NCBI RefSeq assembly: GCF_015040615.1
Contig: NZ_CP060402.1
Span: forward strand, 1,674,001-1,738,000
Source: Microbacterium sp. YJN-G
Lineage (GTDB): Bacteria; Actinomycetota; Actinomycetes; Actinomycetales; Microbacteriaceae
Direction of reading: 5' to 3'
Length of the DNA stretch: 64,000 bases
The notes under the pieces were generated by a model. It was not told where the DNA came from and searched no databases. It saw nothing but the letters and a program-made list of their open reading frames with translations. The translations under genes were made by a program, and so were the position numbers. Of this stretch, positions 40,797 to 50,062 are shown piece by piece. The stretch's first letter is position 1. Each line of letters starts with the position of its first letter.

Positions 40797-42272
40797 ATGA
40801 CGCTTCCCGTGATCTCGCACACGACCGATCCGTTCCCTGGAAGTCCTGCAGACGCCGCAGTGCTCGTCATCCCCGAACCCGAGAGCTCGGCAGAGACCCT
40901 GTCCGGCTACGAGGGGCTCACCGAGACGCTCGCCGCCGTCGGCTACAAGGGCACCGCCTCCGCGTTCGCGCGGATGCACCTTCCCGCCGTGACGGCCCTG
41001 CCCCTCGCAGTGGTCAGCGCCGGTCCGGCGCCGACGGCGCCGAGTGTTCGGGATGCCGTCGCCACGGCGGTACGCAGCCTGACCGGCTTCGACACCGTGG
41101 CGATCGGCTTCGCTCCGGGACTCGAGCAGTTCGCGGATGCCGCGACCGAGGGCGCCCTGCTGGGCGGATACCGCTTCGACGACTACCGCTCGCAGAAGAA
41201 GCCGGCACCGGCGAAGACGCTCGTGCTGCACGCCCCGGAGCTCGCCGACGAGGCGCTCGAGAGCGCACGCGCGGTGGCCGAGGCGGTCGCCCTCGTGAAG
41301 GACCTCGTGTCGGTGCCCGCCGAGTGGCAGAGCCCGGCGCAGCTCGCGCAGACCGCCGCCGACTCGGTCGAGGCGCTGCCGATCGAGGTGGAGATCCTCG
41401 ACGAGACCCAGCTCGAGGAGCAGGGCTTCGGCGGCATCCTCGGCGTGGGCCGCGGCTCGGACCGTCCGCCGCGCCTGGTGCGCCTGAGCTACTCCCCCGC
41501 CGGCGCCGTGCGGCACATCGCGCTGGTCGGCAAGGGCATCACCTTCGACACCGGCGGTCTCTCGCTCAAGCCCGCCACCGGCATGCTCGGCATGAAGTTC
41601 GACATGGCGGGAGCGGCGACCGTGCTGGCCGCGGTGCGCGCGATCGCCGCGCTGCGCCTGCCGGTGCGCGTGACCGCCTGGATGTGCATCGCCGACAACA
41701 TGCCCTCGGGCCGCGCCACCCGCCCCGGTGACGTGCTGCGGATACTCGACGGCCAGACGGTCGAGGTGACGAACACCGACGCCGAGGGCCGCCTGGTGAT
41801 GGCCGACGGCCTGGTCGCCGCGAGCCGCGAGAACCCCGATGTGATCATCGACGTGGCCACGCTCACCGGCGCGATCATCGTCGCGCTCGGCATGCGGCAC
41901 ACCGGCGTCATGGGCGATGACGCCGCCGTCGCCGAGTACCTCGCCGCGGCCGGGCAGGTCGGCGAGCTCGCCTGGGCCCTGCCGCTGCCGGATTACATGG
42001 AGGAGTCGCTCGACTCGCAGATCGCCGACATGGTGAACGCGAACATGGGCGACCGCTCCGGCGGATCGATGTTCGCCGGGCTGTTCCTTCAGCGCTTCAT
42101 CGGCCGCGTCTCGGATGCCGACGACGCACCGCGCATCCCCTGGGTGCACCTCGACATCGCCGGTTCGTCGGAGCACAAGGGCTCCCCGTACGGCTTCACC
42201 GAGAAGGGCCCCACCGGCGTGGCGGTCCGCTCTCTCATCGCGTTCGCACGCGCATCAGTCAAGGAGGCCTGA
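40797..42272 (+). CDS. pepA: Leucyl aminopeptidase (M17)
   Basis: A 491-residue M17 metallopeptidase. The two-metal site is in GKGITFDTGGLSLKP (about 243-257) and the signature NTDAEGRL (about 325-332); a VATLTGAIIVALG block follows. The N-terminal ~170 residues are the less conserved regulatory domain. It removes N-terminal residues from peptides and may take part in glutathione-like thiol turnover. Its stop shares one base with the lpd start (TGATG). The order pepA-lpd-sucB resembles the mycobacterial pepB-dlaT region. Confidence 0.94.
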   Translation: MTLPVISHTTDPFPGSPADAAVLVIPEPESSAETLSGYEGLTETLAAVGYKGTASAFARMHLPAVTALPLAVVSAGPAPTAPSVRDAVATAVRSLTGFDTVAIGFAPGLEQFADAATEGALLGGYRFDDYRSQKKPAPAKTLVLHAPELADEALESARAVAEAVALVKDLVSVPAEWQSPAQLAQTAADSVEALPIEVEILDETQLEEQGFGGILGVGRGSDRPPRLVRLSYSPAGAVRHIALVGKGITFDTGGLSLKPATGMLGMKFDMAGAATVLAAVRAIAALRLPVRVTAWMCIADNMPSGRATRPGDVLRILDGQTVEVTNTDAEGRLVMADGLVAASRENPDVIIDVATLTGAIIVALGMRHTGVMGDDAAVAEYLAAAGQVGELAWALPLPDYMEESLDSQIADMVNANMGDRSGGSMFAGLFLQRFIGRVSDADDAPRIPWVHLDIAGSSEHKGSPYGFTEKGPTGVAVRSLIAFARASVKEA

Positions 42273-43645
42273 TGGCAGTTCACGAGTACGACCTCGTCAT
42301 CCTCGGCGGCGGCAGCGGCGGCTACGCCGCGGCGCTCCGGGCAGCCGAGCTCGGCAAGAAAGTCGCCCTGATCGAGAAGGACAAGGTCGGGGGCACCTGC
42401 CTGCACCGCGGCTGCATCCCGACCAAGGCTCTGCTGCACGCCGCAGAGGTCGCCGATCACGTCCGCACCGCGGCATCCGTCGGCGTCACCGCCACGTTCG
42501 ACTCCGTCGACGCAGCGGGCGTGCGCACCTACCGCGAGGGCATCGTCGCCAAGAAGTTCAAGGGCCTGGAGGGCCTCATCAAGGCGCGCGGCATCACCGT
42601 CATCCCCGGTGAGGGCCGGCTCGAGGCCGACCGCACCGTGAGCGTGGGCGATGACCGCTACACCGGCGCCGACGTCGTGCTCGCGACCGGGTCGTACAGC
42701 CGCACGCTGCCCGGCCTGGAGATCGGCGGACGCATCCTCACCAGCGAGCAGGCGCTCGAGCTGGACGAGGTGCCGAAGAAGGTCATCGTGCTCGGCGGCG
42801 GCGTCATCGGCGTCGAGTTCGCCAGCGTCTGGCACTCCTTCGGGGCCGAGGTCACGATCGTCGAGGCGCTGCCGCACCTCGTGCCCAATGAGGACATCGC
42901 TCTCAGCAAGGGCCTGGAGCGTGCCTTCCGCCGCAAGGGCATCGCCTACAACCTCGGCACCCGCTTCCAGAAGGCCGAGCAGGACGAGAGCCAGGTCACC
43001 GTCACCCTCGAGGACGGCAAGGCCTTCAGCGCCGACTACCTGCTCGTCGCCGTCGGGCGGGGACCGGCGACCGCTGGTCTGGGCTTCGAAGAGGCCGGCA
43101 TCACCCTCGATCGCGGCTTCGTGACCGTCGACGAGCAGCTGCGCACCGGCGTGCCGGGCGTGTGGGCCGTCGGCGACATCGTGCCCGGCCTGCAACTCGC
43201 GCACCGCGGCTTCCTGCAGGGCATCGCCGTGGCCGAGCGCATCGCGGGCATGGACGTGGCCGCCCTGCCCGAGACCCAGATCCCCCGTGTCACCTACTGC
43301 AGCCCGGAGGTGGCGTCGGTCGGCGTCACCGAGGAGGCCGCCGTGGCGGCGCACGGTGCGGATGCCGTGGTCGCGTACGAGTACAACCTGGCCGGCAACG
43401 GCAAGAGCGAGATCATCGGCACCGGTGGGACTGTGAAGGTCGTGCGCCAGAAGGACGGCCCGGTCCTCGGCGTGCACCTGCTCGGCGACCGTGTCGGCGA
43501 GCTCATCACCGAGGGACAGCTCGCTGTCTCCTGGGAGGCGCACCCCGAGGACATCGCGCCCCTCATCCACGCGCACCCGACGCAGAGCGAGGCACTCGGC
43601 GAAGCCTTCCTCGCTCTCGCCGGAAAACCGCTCCACGCACTCTGA
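42272..43645 (+). CDS. lpdA: Dihydrolipoyl dehydrogenase (E3)
   Basis: A 457-residue flavoprotein disulfide reductase. FAD motif [17 protein letters not shown] (8-24), redox disulfide Cys43/Cys48 in [19 protein letters not shown] motif [14 protein letters not shown] (~170), and the C-terminal catalytic His in [10 protein letters not shown]. It reoxidises lipoyl groups of 2-oxoacid dehydrogenase complexes. The ATG overlaps the pepA stop; sucB follows after 67 bp with its own ribosome site. Confidence 0.95.
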   Translation: MAVHEYDLVILGGGSGGYAAALRAAELGKKVALIEKDKVGGTCLHRGCIPTKALLHAAEVADHVRTAASVGVTATFDSVDAAGVRTYREGIVAKKFKGLEGLIKARGITVIPGEGRLEADRTVSVGDDRYTGADVVLATGSYSRTLPGLEIGGRILTSEQALELDEVPKKVIVLGGGVIGVEFASVWHSFGAEVTIVEALPHLVPNEDIALSKGLERAFRRKGIAYNLGTRFQKAEQDESQVTVTLEDGKAFSADYLLVAVGRGPATAGLGFEEAGITLDRGFVTVDEQLRTGVPGVWAVGDIVPGLQLAHRGFLQGIAVAERIAGMDVAALPETQIPRVTYCSPEVASVGVTEEAAVAAHGADAVVAYEYNLAGNGKSEIIGTGGTVKVVRQKDGPVLGVHLLGDRVGELITEGQLAVSWEAHPEDIAPLIHAHPTQSEALGEAFLALAGKPLHAL

Positions 43646-43712
43646 AGCGCACCAACCCGGCGCCCGGGTCACTAAGCTTGTGGCGTCACAGATTTCTGAA
43701 GGAGACTCCGTC

Positions 43713-45524
43713 ATGAGCACACCCGTGGTCCTTCCCGCACTCGGGGAGAGCGTCACCGAGGGTACGGTCACTCGCTGGCTGAAGCAGGTCGGCGACACGG
43801 TGCAGGCGGATGAGGGCCTGCTCGAGATCTCGACCGACAAGGTCGACACCGAGATCCCCTCACCGGTCAGCGGCGTCATCGAGGAGATCCTCGTGGCCGA
43901 GGACGAGACCGTCGAGGTCGGCGCGCTGCTCGCGCGCATCGGCGACGGCAGCGGTGCGGGTTCGAGCGATGCCGCCCCCGCGGCCTCCGCCCCCGCTGCT
44001 GAGGCCGCACCGGCCGAGGCAGCACCCGCGCAGGCCGCGCCCGCCGCTGAGGCACCCGCTGCTCCCGCCGCCGAGGCCGCTGCCCCCGCGGCTCCCGCCG
44101 AGCCCGCCCCGGCCGCCGCCTCCGGCGACGCCACGGACGTCGTCCTGCCCGAGCTCGGCGAGAGCGTCACCGAGGGCACCGTCACCCGCTGGCTGAAGGC
44201 CATCGGAGACGAGGTCGCCGTCGACGAGGCGCTGCTCGAGATCTCCACCGACAAGGTCGACACCGAGATCCCCTCGCCGGTCGCAGGCACGCTGCAGGAG
44301 ATCCTCGCCGGCGAGGACGAGACCGTCGCCGTCGGCGCCGTGCTCGCCCGCATCGGCTCGGGCGCCGCCGCTCCGGCAGCAGCGCCCGCCGCCCCGGCCC
44401 CCGAGGCTGCTCCGGCACCCGCCGCCCCGGCACCTGCTGCGCCCGCCGCGCCGGCTCCTGCGGCCGCGGCTCCTGCTGCACCGGCTCCCGCTCAGCCCGC
44501 CGCCCCGGCGCCCCAGTCCGCTCCGGCTCCGGCCGCTCCGGCTCCCGCCGCGCCGGCTCCCGCCTCCGCAGCTCCCGCGCAGGCCGCTCCTGCCGAGCCC
44601 GCCGCCTCGGATGACACGCTTTACGTCACCCCGCTCGTGCGCCGCCTGGCGAGCCAGCAGGGCATCGACCTCGCGACCGTCACCGGCACCGGTGTCGGCG
44701 GACGCATCCGCAAGGAGGACGTGCTGAAGGCCGCCGAGACCAAGGCGCAGGCTCCCGCCGCCGCTGCACCGGCTGCTCCGGCGCCGGCTCCGCTCGAGGT
44801 CTCGCCGCTGCGCGGCACGACCCAGCCGATGTCGCGCCTGCGCAAGGTCGTCTCCGAGCGTGCCGTGGCCTCGATGCAGCAGACCGCCCAGCTGACCACG
44901 TTCATCGAGGTGGACGTGACCAAGCTCGCCGCGTACCGCGTCGCGAAGAAGGACGAGTTCCAGCAGAAGACCGGCGACAAGCTGTCGTTCCTGCCATTCT
45001 TCACCCTCGCGGCCGCCGAGGCGCTGCAGGCGTTCCCGATCATCAACTCGACGGTCGACGCCGACAACAACATCGTCTACCCGGCCACCGAGAACATCTC
45101 GATCGCCGTCGACACCGAGCGCGGTCTGCTCACCCCCGTGGTGCGCGACGCGGCGTCGAAGAACATCGCGCAGCTCGCCCACGAGATCGCGGACCTCGCC
45201 GCCCGCACGCGTGACAACAAGCTGAAGCCCGACGAGCTGGCCGGTGGCACGTTCACCGTGACCAACACCGGTTCGCGCGGTGCGCTGTTCGACACGCCGC
45301 TGGTGTTCCTGCCGCAGTCGGCGATCCTCGGCACGGGTGTCGTCTTCAAGCGCCCCGGTGTGGTCACGGTCGACGGCGTCGACGCGATCGCCGTGCGCTC
45401 GTACGTGTACCTGGCGATCTCGTACGACCACCGCACGATCGACGGTGCGGACGCCGCCCGCTTCCTCGGTGCGATCAAGAACCGCCTGGAGGCCGCGGAC
45501 TTCGCCGCAACGCTGGGTATCTGA
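43713..45524 (+). CDS. sucB: 2-oxoglutarate/pyruvate dehydrogenase E2, two lipoyl domains
   Basis: A 603-residue dihydrolipoamide acyltransferase. Two lipoyl domains (about 1-78 and 137-212) each carry the lipoylated lysine in [12 protein letters not shown]; their DNA is nearly identical, a recent or conserved duplication. Long Ala/Pro linkers follow, then an E3/E1-binding domain ([17 protein letters not shown]) and the catalytic domain ending at [23 protein letters not shown] precedes ATG 43713. In Actinobacteria this protein (DlaT/SucB) serves the pyruvate complex and may be shared with 2-oxoglutarate dehydrogenase, so the symbol is nominal. lipB and lipA do not follow it here. Confidence 0.92.
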   Translation: MSTPVVLPALGESVTEGTVTRWLKQVGDTVQADEGLLEISTDKVDTEIPSPVSGVIEEILVAEDETVEVGALLARIGDGSGAGSSDAAPAASAPAAEAAPAEAAPAQAAPAAEAPAAPAAEAAAPAAPAEPAPAAASGDATDVVLPELGESVTEGTVTRWLKAIGDEVAVDEALLEISTDKVDTEIPSPVAGTLQEILAGEDETVAVGAVLARIGSGAAAPAAAPAAPAPEAAPAPAAPAPAAPAAPAPAAAAPAAPAPAQPAAPAPQSAPAPAAPAPAAPAPASAAPAQAAPAEPAASDDTLYVTPLVRRLASQQGIDLATVTGTGVGGRIRKEDVLKAAETKAQAPAAAAPAAPAPAPLEVSPLRGTTQPMSRLRKVVSERAVASMQQTAQLTTFIEVDVTKLAAYRVAKKDEFQQKTGDKLSFLPFFTLAAAEALQAFPIINSTVDADNNIVYPATENISIAVDTERGLLTPVVRDAASKNIAQLAHEIADLAARTRDNKLKPDELAGGTFTVTNTGSRGALFDTPLVFLPQSAILGTGVVFKRPGVVTVDGVDAIAVRSYVYLAISYDHRTIDGADAARFLGAIKNRLEAADFAATLGI

Positions 45525-45548
45525 ATCAGCGCAGGCAGCTGAGACCGC

Positions 45549-46931
45549 TCAGCCCTTCCCGGATGGCTGGTCGGCGACGTCATACACGTCGCGGACCAGC
45601 CATCCGTCGTTCTGGCGCACGATCACGAGCATCTGCTCGCTGTGGCCGTCATCCGGAGCGAGGCGGATGACGGCGATGTCGCCGTAGTCCTCGATGAGCG
45701 TGACCGCTCGCCGCGCGCTGTCAGGGCCGAGCCGTTCACGCGCGGCGGCCCCGCTCCCGGCGACCACGGCGTCGGCGCATTCGGCATCCTCCTCGGCCCT
45801 GCAGGCGTCGATCCTCTTCAGCAGGAGCGTGGCGCTGTGCTCGGGCGTTCCGGCGGCCGGCTCATCGGCATGCGTCTCGCCACCGGCATCCGGTTCCGGC
45901 TGCTCACTGACCGCCTCTCCGGTCGCGGGGGCGGCCGTCGCCCCGGCCGCCGCCGGGGTCTCTTCCGGCGCGTTCGTCTCGATGCCGGCCGGGACGCGCT
46001 CCGTCGCCGACGAGTCGTCGCCACCGGGCCAGAGCAGCCCGCCGACGAGCACGGCTCCGGCGGCGGCGGCGCCCACCAGCAGCATCCGGCCCCTCGGTGG
46101 CCGTGCGCCACTCTCGCTGTCCTCCCACACGTGTCCGGGGCGGCGGGGAGTCCGGTCCCGCCACCGCTCGCGCAGTGCCAGCACACTCGCGGCCACGCGC
46201 ATCCTCAACCCGGCGACCCGCTCACGGAGCGCCGGCCGCTCTCCGGCATCCTGCGGCTCCCGCATCCGCTCACGATGGAGCGGAATGGCGCGCACCCGCT
46301 CCGGGGCGTGCACATCGCGGTTCAGCGGACGCGGTGCGGCGAGCTCCGTGAGCGTCCGCTCCCATTCGTCCAGATGGCGCGCGACCAGGCGGTGGTCGCC
46401 CGCCTGAGCCGCGATCTGCTCCAGCACCCGATCGAGGGCTCGGTCGGCGCGGTCCTGCCGGAGACGATCGATGATCCCGGCCGCGGCCGGCGCGCACGCC
46501 GCGCCCTCGCCGGGCACGAAGACCGGGCGCGCGGCGTCGTCCAGCCACCATCGGCCGCGCAGGTCACGGTCGGCGACCTCGACGATGCCGCGCAGCATGC
46601 TGCCGACCAGGGTGACGACCTCCCCCGCGGTCAGCGGATCCTCCGCGCTCGCGCGACGGGCGAGCAGCACGTCGACCGCATCCGCGCACCACGGCAGCAG
46701 CGCATCGTGGCCGTCCCGCGCCCGCACGACATCGCGCACCCCCGCCACGTGCTCGGCCCCGGCGAACTCCCACAGCACCGGATCCACGGCAGACGCAGGT
46801 GCACGCACCCGCTGCCGGTCCCCGTCGCTGACGAGATCACCGGCGAACGCGCTGTCCTCCGCATCCAGGCGCCGGATGACCCGATGCGCGCCGGGCACCA
46901 GCGCCGGGGCGCCCTCTTCGACGTCGTCCAT
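45549..46931 (-). CDS. Uncharacterised single-pass membrane protein
   Basis: A 460-residue protein without a recognised name. Residues about 1-200 form a soluble domain in which LTAGEVVTLVGSMLRGIVEVADRDLRGRWWLDDAARPVFVPGEG faintly recalls the alpha-helix E/catalytic loop region of Hanks-type kinases, but with no catalytic Asp or glycine loop, so at best a pseudokinase. A Arg-rich stretch precedes one membrane helix (about 291-309, MLLVGAAAAGAVLVGGLLW). Outside lies a Pro/Ala/Glu linker and a ~80-residue domain ending WLVRDVYDV, similar to small extracellular NTF2-like folds. ATG 46931 was chosen by a GGTGGG site; the frame continues upstream. Transcribed away from the DUF4191 gene. Confidence 0.6.
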   Translation of the reverse strand: MDDVEEGAPALVPGAHRVIRRLDAEDSAFAGDLVSDGDRQRVRAPASAVDPVLWEFAGAEHVAGVRDVVRARDGHDALLPWCADAVDVLLARRASAEDPLTAGEVVTLVGSMLRGIVEVADRDLRGRWWLDDAARPVFVPGEGAACAPAAAGIIDRLRQDRADRALDRVLEQIAAQAGDHRLVARHLDEWERTLTELAAPRPLNRDVHAPERVRAIPLHRERMREPQDAGERPALRERVAGLRMRVAASVLALRERWRDRTPRRPGHVWEDSESGARPPRGRMLLVGAAAAGAVLVGGLLWPGGDDSSATERVPAGIETNAPEETPAAAGATAAPATGEAVSEQPEPDAGGETHADEPAAGTPEHSATLLLKRIDACRAEEDAECADAVVAGSGAAARERLGPDSARRAVTLIEDYGDIAVIRLAPDDGHSEQMLVIVRQNDGWLVRDVYDVADQPSGKG

Positions 46932-47042
46932 CCCACCATGACAGTCCACCCGGGCATCCGGCGGGCCGGCATTCCCGGTGGCTGTGGATGAATGCCGCAG
47001 ATCCGTCAGATGTGCAGGGCGAACCGCACAGCCATGACTCGG

Positions 47043-47048
47043 TAGGCT
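47043..47048 (+). promoter_or_regulatory. TAGGCT -10 hexamer for the DUF4191 gene
   Basis: TAGGCT lies seven bases before ATG 47056 and no Shine-Dalgarno sequence intervenes. It fits a leaderless transcript. Confidence 0.5.
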
Positions 47049-47055
47049 GTTACCC

Positions 47056-47766
47056 ATGGCAAAGCGTGCTCCCGACGTCGAGAAGCGACCCGGCTTCTTC
47101 TCCCAGATCCGTTCCCTCTTCCGGTTCACCCGCGAGGTATACGGCTGGCTTCCGTGGGCGCAGATCGCCATCCTCATCGCCGGAGTGCTCATCGGCCTGA
47201 TCCTGGGCTACCTGCTCGGCGGCGGCACCGTGCTCTCGCTCGTCCTCTGGGGCATCACCGGCCTCATGCTCGGCGTGCTCGGGGCGATGTTCCTCATGAC
47301 CCGTCTGTCGACCAAGGCGATGTACGCCAAGATCGACGGGATGCCGGGCGCCAGCGGTCACGTGCTCAGCACCAGCCTCGGGCGTCGCTGGCAGGCCTCC
47401 GACACCCCGGTGGGCATCAACCCGAAGACGCAGGAGGCGGTCTACCGGGCCATCGGCCGCGGCGGCATCGTGGTCGTCGGCGAGGGAACCCGCGGTCGTC
47501 TGACACGTCTCGTCAACGAAGAGCGCCAGAAGGCGCAGCGCGTCGCGCACGGCGTGCCCGTGACGGTGCTGTACGTCGGCCACGGCGACGACGAGGTGGC
47601 GATCGCCGACCTCTCCAAGACCATCAAGAAGCTTCCCAAGGCGATCGACAAGGCCACCATGGCCGCGGTCATCCGCCGCATCGAGTCGGTGTCGCAGTCG
47701 CTGTCGTCGCTGCCGATCCCGAAGGGCATCGACCCGACGAAGGTGCGCGCGCAGCGTCCGCGCTGA
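47056..47766 (+). CDS. DUF4191 membrane protein
   Basis: A 236-residue protein with two adjacent membrane helices (about 34-54 and 59-81) and a soluble C-terminal part containing GRGGIVVVGEG, RLTRLVNEERQKAQRVAHGVPV and KTIKKLPKAIDKATM. It is the DUF4191 family (Rv2219-like), found next to lipA or glnA in Actinobacteria; function unknown. The gene ends 12 bp before a strong bidirectional terminator. Confidence 0.9.
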   Translation: MAKRAPDVEKRPGFFSQIRSLFRFTREVYGWLPWAQIAILIAGVLIGLILGYLLGGGTVLSLVLWGITGLMLGVLGAMFLMTRLSTKAMYAKIDGMPGASGHVLSTSLGRRWQASDTPVGINPKTQEAVYRAIGRGGIVVVGEGTRGRLTRLVNEERQKAQRVAHGVPVTVLYVGHGDDEVAIADLSKTIKKLPKAIDKATMAAVIRRIESVSQSLSSLPIPKGIDPTKVRAQRPR

Positions 47767-47778
47767 TCACGCCCCCTG

Positions 47779-47832
47779 AGCACGAAGAAGCGGCGCCCCT
47801 CTCCTGCGAGAGAGGGGCCGCTTCTTCGTGCT
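47779..47832. terminator. Bidirectional hairpin terminator
   Basis: A 16-bp perfect arm AGCACGAAGAAGCGGC, then a GC-rich inner stem with one bulged base, lies between the convergent DUF4191 gene and rimK. It ends in CTTCTTCGTGCT on the plus strand. Confidence 0.85.
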
Positions 47833-47833
47833 G

Positions 47834-49021
47834 TCACTCGGCCAGCGGCTCCTTGGGCAGCCGCCGCACCCGCGGGCGCCTGCGGCGCTTCTCGGGGATC
47901 ATCGAGCGCATCTCCTCGAGCTTGCCGAAGCACAGCAGCCGATCCTCGGCTTCGAGCACGACGTGCTTGCGCGGATTCGGGATGACGCTGACACCGCGAT
48001 GCAGCGTGAGCACGGTGACGTCGCGGTCCCACAGCCCCAGTTCGCCGAGCTTCATGCCCACCTGCTCGGCGCCGGAGTGGATCAGCAGCTCGGCGACCCC
48101 GTAGCCGGTCGAGACGCTCAGTCGCTGGCGGATGTCGATGTCGGGGAACGCGACTTGGTTCGCGATGTAGTCGATGATGGCACCGGCCACGTCGAGCTTG
48201 GTGGCCGCCTCGATGCCCTGCAGCCCCGGCGAGGAGTTGACCTCCATCACCAGCGGGCCCCCGTCGCTCTCGAGCATGTCGACACCGGCGACCCGCAGGC
48301 CCATGATCTGCGCCGAGCGCACCGCGGTCTGCTCGTACACCGGGTCGAGCGTGACGGGCTCGACCCGCCCGCCGCGGTGCACGTTCGAGCGGAACTCGTC
48401 GCCGTCGGCGACGCGTCGCATCGCGGCGACCACCCGGTCGCCCACGACCAGGGCGCGGATGTCGCGTCCGCGGCTCTCGGCGATGAACTTCTGGATGAGC
48501 ACGTTCTGCTTCGTGGAGTGCAGCGTCTCGATGATCGCTTCGGCGACCTTCACCTGCGGGGCGAGGATGACGCCGATCCCCTGCGTCCCCTCGAGCAGCT
48601 TGATGACGACAGGCGCACCGCCGACCCGCTCGATGGCGGGGCGCACGTCCGCCCGGTTGCGCACGAACGCCGTCGGGGGCATGGCGATGTTGTGGCGGGA
48701 GAGGATCTGGTTGGCGCGCAGCTTGTCGCGCGCGCTGGAGATGCCGTTGGCGGTGTTGGGTGTGTACACGTCCATCTGCTCGAACTGGCGCACCACCGCC
48801 GTGCCGAAGTACGTGATCGAGTTGCCGATGCGGGGAAGGACCGCGTCATAGTCGCTGAGCTGGCGGCCGCGGAAGAACAGATCGGGCGCATCGGCGGTGA
48901 GATCGATCGCGAACCGCAAGGTGTTGAGGACCTTCACATTGTGGCCCCGCTGCTGCGCGGCGGCCCGGAGGCGCTGCGTGGAGTACGACTGCGGTGCCCG
49001 CGAGAGAACGGCGATCTTCAC
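47834..49021 (-). CDS. rimK: RimK-type ATP-grasp ligase with C-terminal RCK_C-like domain
   Basis: A 395-residue protein, about 95 longer than E. coli RimK. N-terminal and ATP-grasp parts (1-290) are typical: MKIAVLSRAPQSYSTQRL, PRIGNSITYFG, KLLEGTQGIGV, IAESRGRDIRALVVGD and the metal motif VMEVNSSPGLQGIE. RimK adds glutamates to the C terminus of ribosomal protein S6. Residues about 300-380 look like a TrkA-C/RCK_C domain (YGVAELLIHSGAEQVGMKLGELGL, VIPNPRKHVVLEAEDRLLCFG), a regulatory module that in transport proteins binds nucleotides such as c-di-AMP. It is divergent from the rimB-like protease gene, 25 bp away. GTG start. Confidence 0.88.
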   Translation of the reverse strand: MKIAVLSRAPQSYSTQRLRAAAQQRGHNVKVLNTLRFAIDLTADAPDLFFRGRQLSDYDAVLPRIGNSITYFGTAVVRQFEQMDVYTPNTANGISSARDKLRANQILSRHNIAMPPTAFVRNRADVRPAIERVGGAPVVIKLLEGTQGIGVILAPQVKVAEAIIETLHSTKQNVLIQKFIAESRGRDIRALVVGDRVVAAMRRVADGDEFRSNVHRGGRVEPVTLDPVYEQTAVRSAQIMGLRVAGVDMLESDGGPLVMEVNSSPGLQGIEAATKLDVAGAIIDYIANQVAFPDIDIRQRLSVSTGYGVAELLIHSGAEQVGMKLGELGLWDRDVTVLTLHRGVSVIPNPRKHVVLEAEDRLLCFGKLEEMRSMIPEKRRRRPRVRRLPKEPLAE

Positions 49022-49046
49022 AGATGTTTCCTGCCAGGATGTAGGG

Positions 49047-49526
49047 GTGAATCGGTCTTCTCATTCAAACACGTCCACGGGCTGGCGCGAGTGGGTGAGC
49101 CTGCCCGATCTCGGCGTGGACTGGATCAAGGCGAAGATCGACACCGGCGCCCGTACGTCGTCGCTGCATGCGTTCGACGTGACCGAGTTCACCCGCGACG
49201 GCGAGGACTGGGTGCGCTTCGAGGTGCACCCCTGGCAGGAGAGCCGCGAGGATGCCGTGGTGTACGAATGCCGCGTGCACGACCGGCGCGCCGTGCGCAG
49301 CTCGTCCGGTCACGCCGAGACCCGGGTGGTGGTCACGATGCGGATGCGGCTGGTCGGCCACGACGTCTCGGGCGAGGTCACATTGACCAATCGCGATGAG
49401 ATGGGCTTCCGGATGCTGATCGGCCGCCAGCTGCTGCGGCAGGGCTACGTCGTCGACCCGGCGAAGTCGTTCCTCGGCGGGCGGGCGCCGCGCGAGGCAC
49501 GTCGGCGCAATCGCGGGCACGCCTGA
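49047..49526 (+). CDS. rimB: RimB-like retropepsin-type protease (PF05618)
   Basis: A 159-residue aspartic-protease-fold protein long labelled 'ATP-dependent zinc protease'. The active motif KAKIDTGARTSSLHA holds Asp32. A PF05618 domain follows with VTLTNRDEMGFRMLIGRQLL. Family members (RimB) trim poly-glutamate tails from S6 and are partnered with rimK, which is encoded divergently here; this context supports the call. GTG 49047 fits the short gap to rimK; the frame is open upstream only as an overlap of rimK. Confidence 0.85.
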   Translation: MNRSSHSNTSTGWREWVSLPDLGVDWIKAKIDTGARTSSLHAFDVTEFTRDGEDWVRFEVHPWQESREDAVVYECRVHDRRAVRSSSGHAETRVVVTMRMRLVGHDVSGEVTLTNRDEMGFRMLIGRQLLRQGYVVDPAKSFLGGRAPREARRRNRGHA

Positions 49527-49943
49527 TCAGGCGCGGATGAGCAGGGTACCTGCGGCCTTGTCGTGCAGGCCGCGCTGATCGGCATCCCAGATGACGGCGG
49601 GGATGACCAGCACGAGCAGCAGGGTGCGCAGGATGGGTCGCCACAGGCCCACCCAGCCGCCGCCGTACCGCACGACGCGCATGCCGAGGATGCGGTGGCC
49701 CGGGCTGCCGCCGAGGGTGGGGATGAACACGATCTGCAGCACCGCGAACACCATCATCGGCGCGAACTGCCGCCAGCCGGCCTCACCGGGCAGCGCGAAC
49801 TGGTCGTAGCCGAGGAACCCGGTCGCGATGATCGTCGCCGCAAGGTAATCGATGGCCAGCGCCCCGATCCGGCGCCCGATCCTGGCGATGCTGCGGGGTC
49901 CGGTGGAGGGCAGTCCGAGGCGTTCGCCGGGGTAGTCGTTCAC
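49527..49943 (-). CDS. RDD family membrane protein
   Basis: A 138-residue RDD protein with three to four hydrophobic helices. The family Arg and Asp residues appear in RIGALAIDYLAA and HDKAAGTLLIRA. RDD proteins are of unknown or varied function, some linked to ion exchange. It is divergent from glnA, as in mycobacteria (Rv2219A beside glnA1), and its stop abuts the rimB-like stop. Its promoter must overlap the GlnR operator region. Confidence 0.87.
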   Translation of the reverse strand: MNDYPGERLGLPSTGPRSIARIGRRIGALAIDYLAATIIATGFLGYDQFALPGEAGWRQFAPMMVFAVLQIVFIPTLGGSPGHRILGMRVVRYGGGWVGLWRPILRTLLLVLVIPAVIWDADQRGLHDKAAGTLLIRA

Positions 49944-49965
49944 CTCTACAGCCTACCGAGCACGC

Positions 49966-50003
49966 GTAACATGCCCGAAACACAGCGGACACGGCCGGGA
50001 AAC
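49966..50003 (+). promoter_or_regulatory. Four-box GlnR operator upstream of glnA
   Basis: GTAAC-n6-GAAAC-n6-GACAC-n6-GAAAC with exact 6-bp spacing matches the actinobacterial GlnR consensus (gTnAC-n6-GaAAC twice) in all four boxes, the third differing only in the variable base/first base. It ends 59 bp before the glnA ATG. Strong evidence that this organism uses GlnR for nitrogen control. Confidence 0.85.
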
Positions 50004-50022
50004 GCCGCCGACATAACCTGCG

Positions 50023-50028
50023 TAAGGT
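50023..50028 (+). promoter_or_regulatory. TAAGGT -10 candidate for glnA
   Basis: TAAGGT lies 20 bp after the last GlnR box and about 34 bp before the ATG, leaving room for a leader with the GGAGTG ribosome site (50053-50058). It sits in an AACCT-gcgta-AGGTT dyad. Confidence 0.45.
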
Positions 50029-50062
50029 TGCTTAGAGCCGAAACCCCGATCAGGAGTGCTAC

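Noticed and set aside
43713..44340. Tandem lipoyl coding repeats as a mobile or recombination element
   Set aside because: Two lipoyl domains are normal in actinobacterial E2 proteins, and the DNA identity follows from protein conservation and codon bias.
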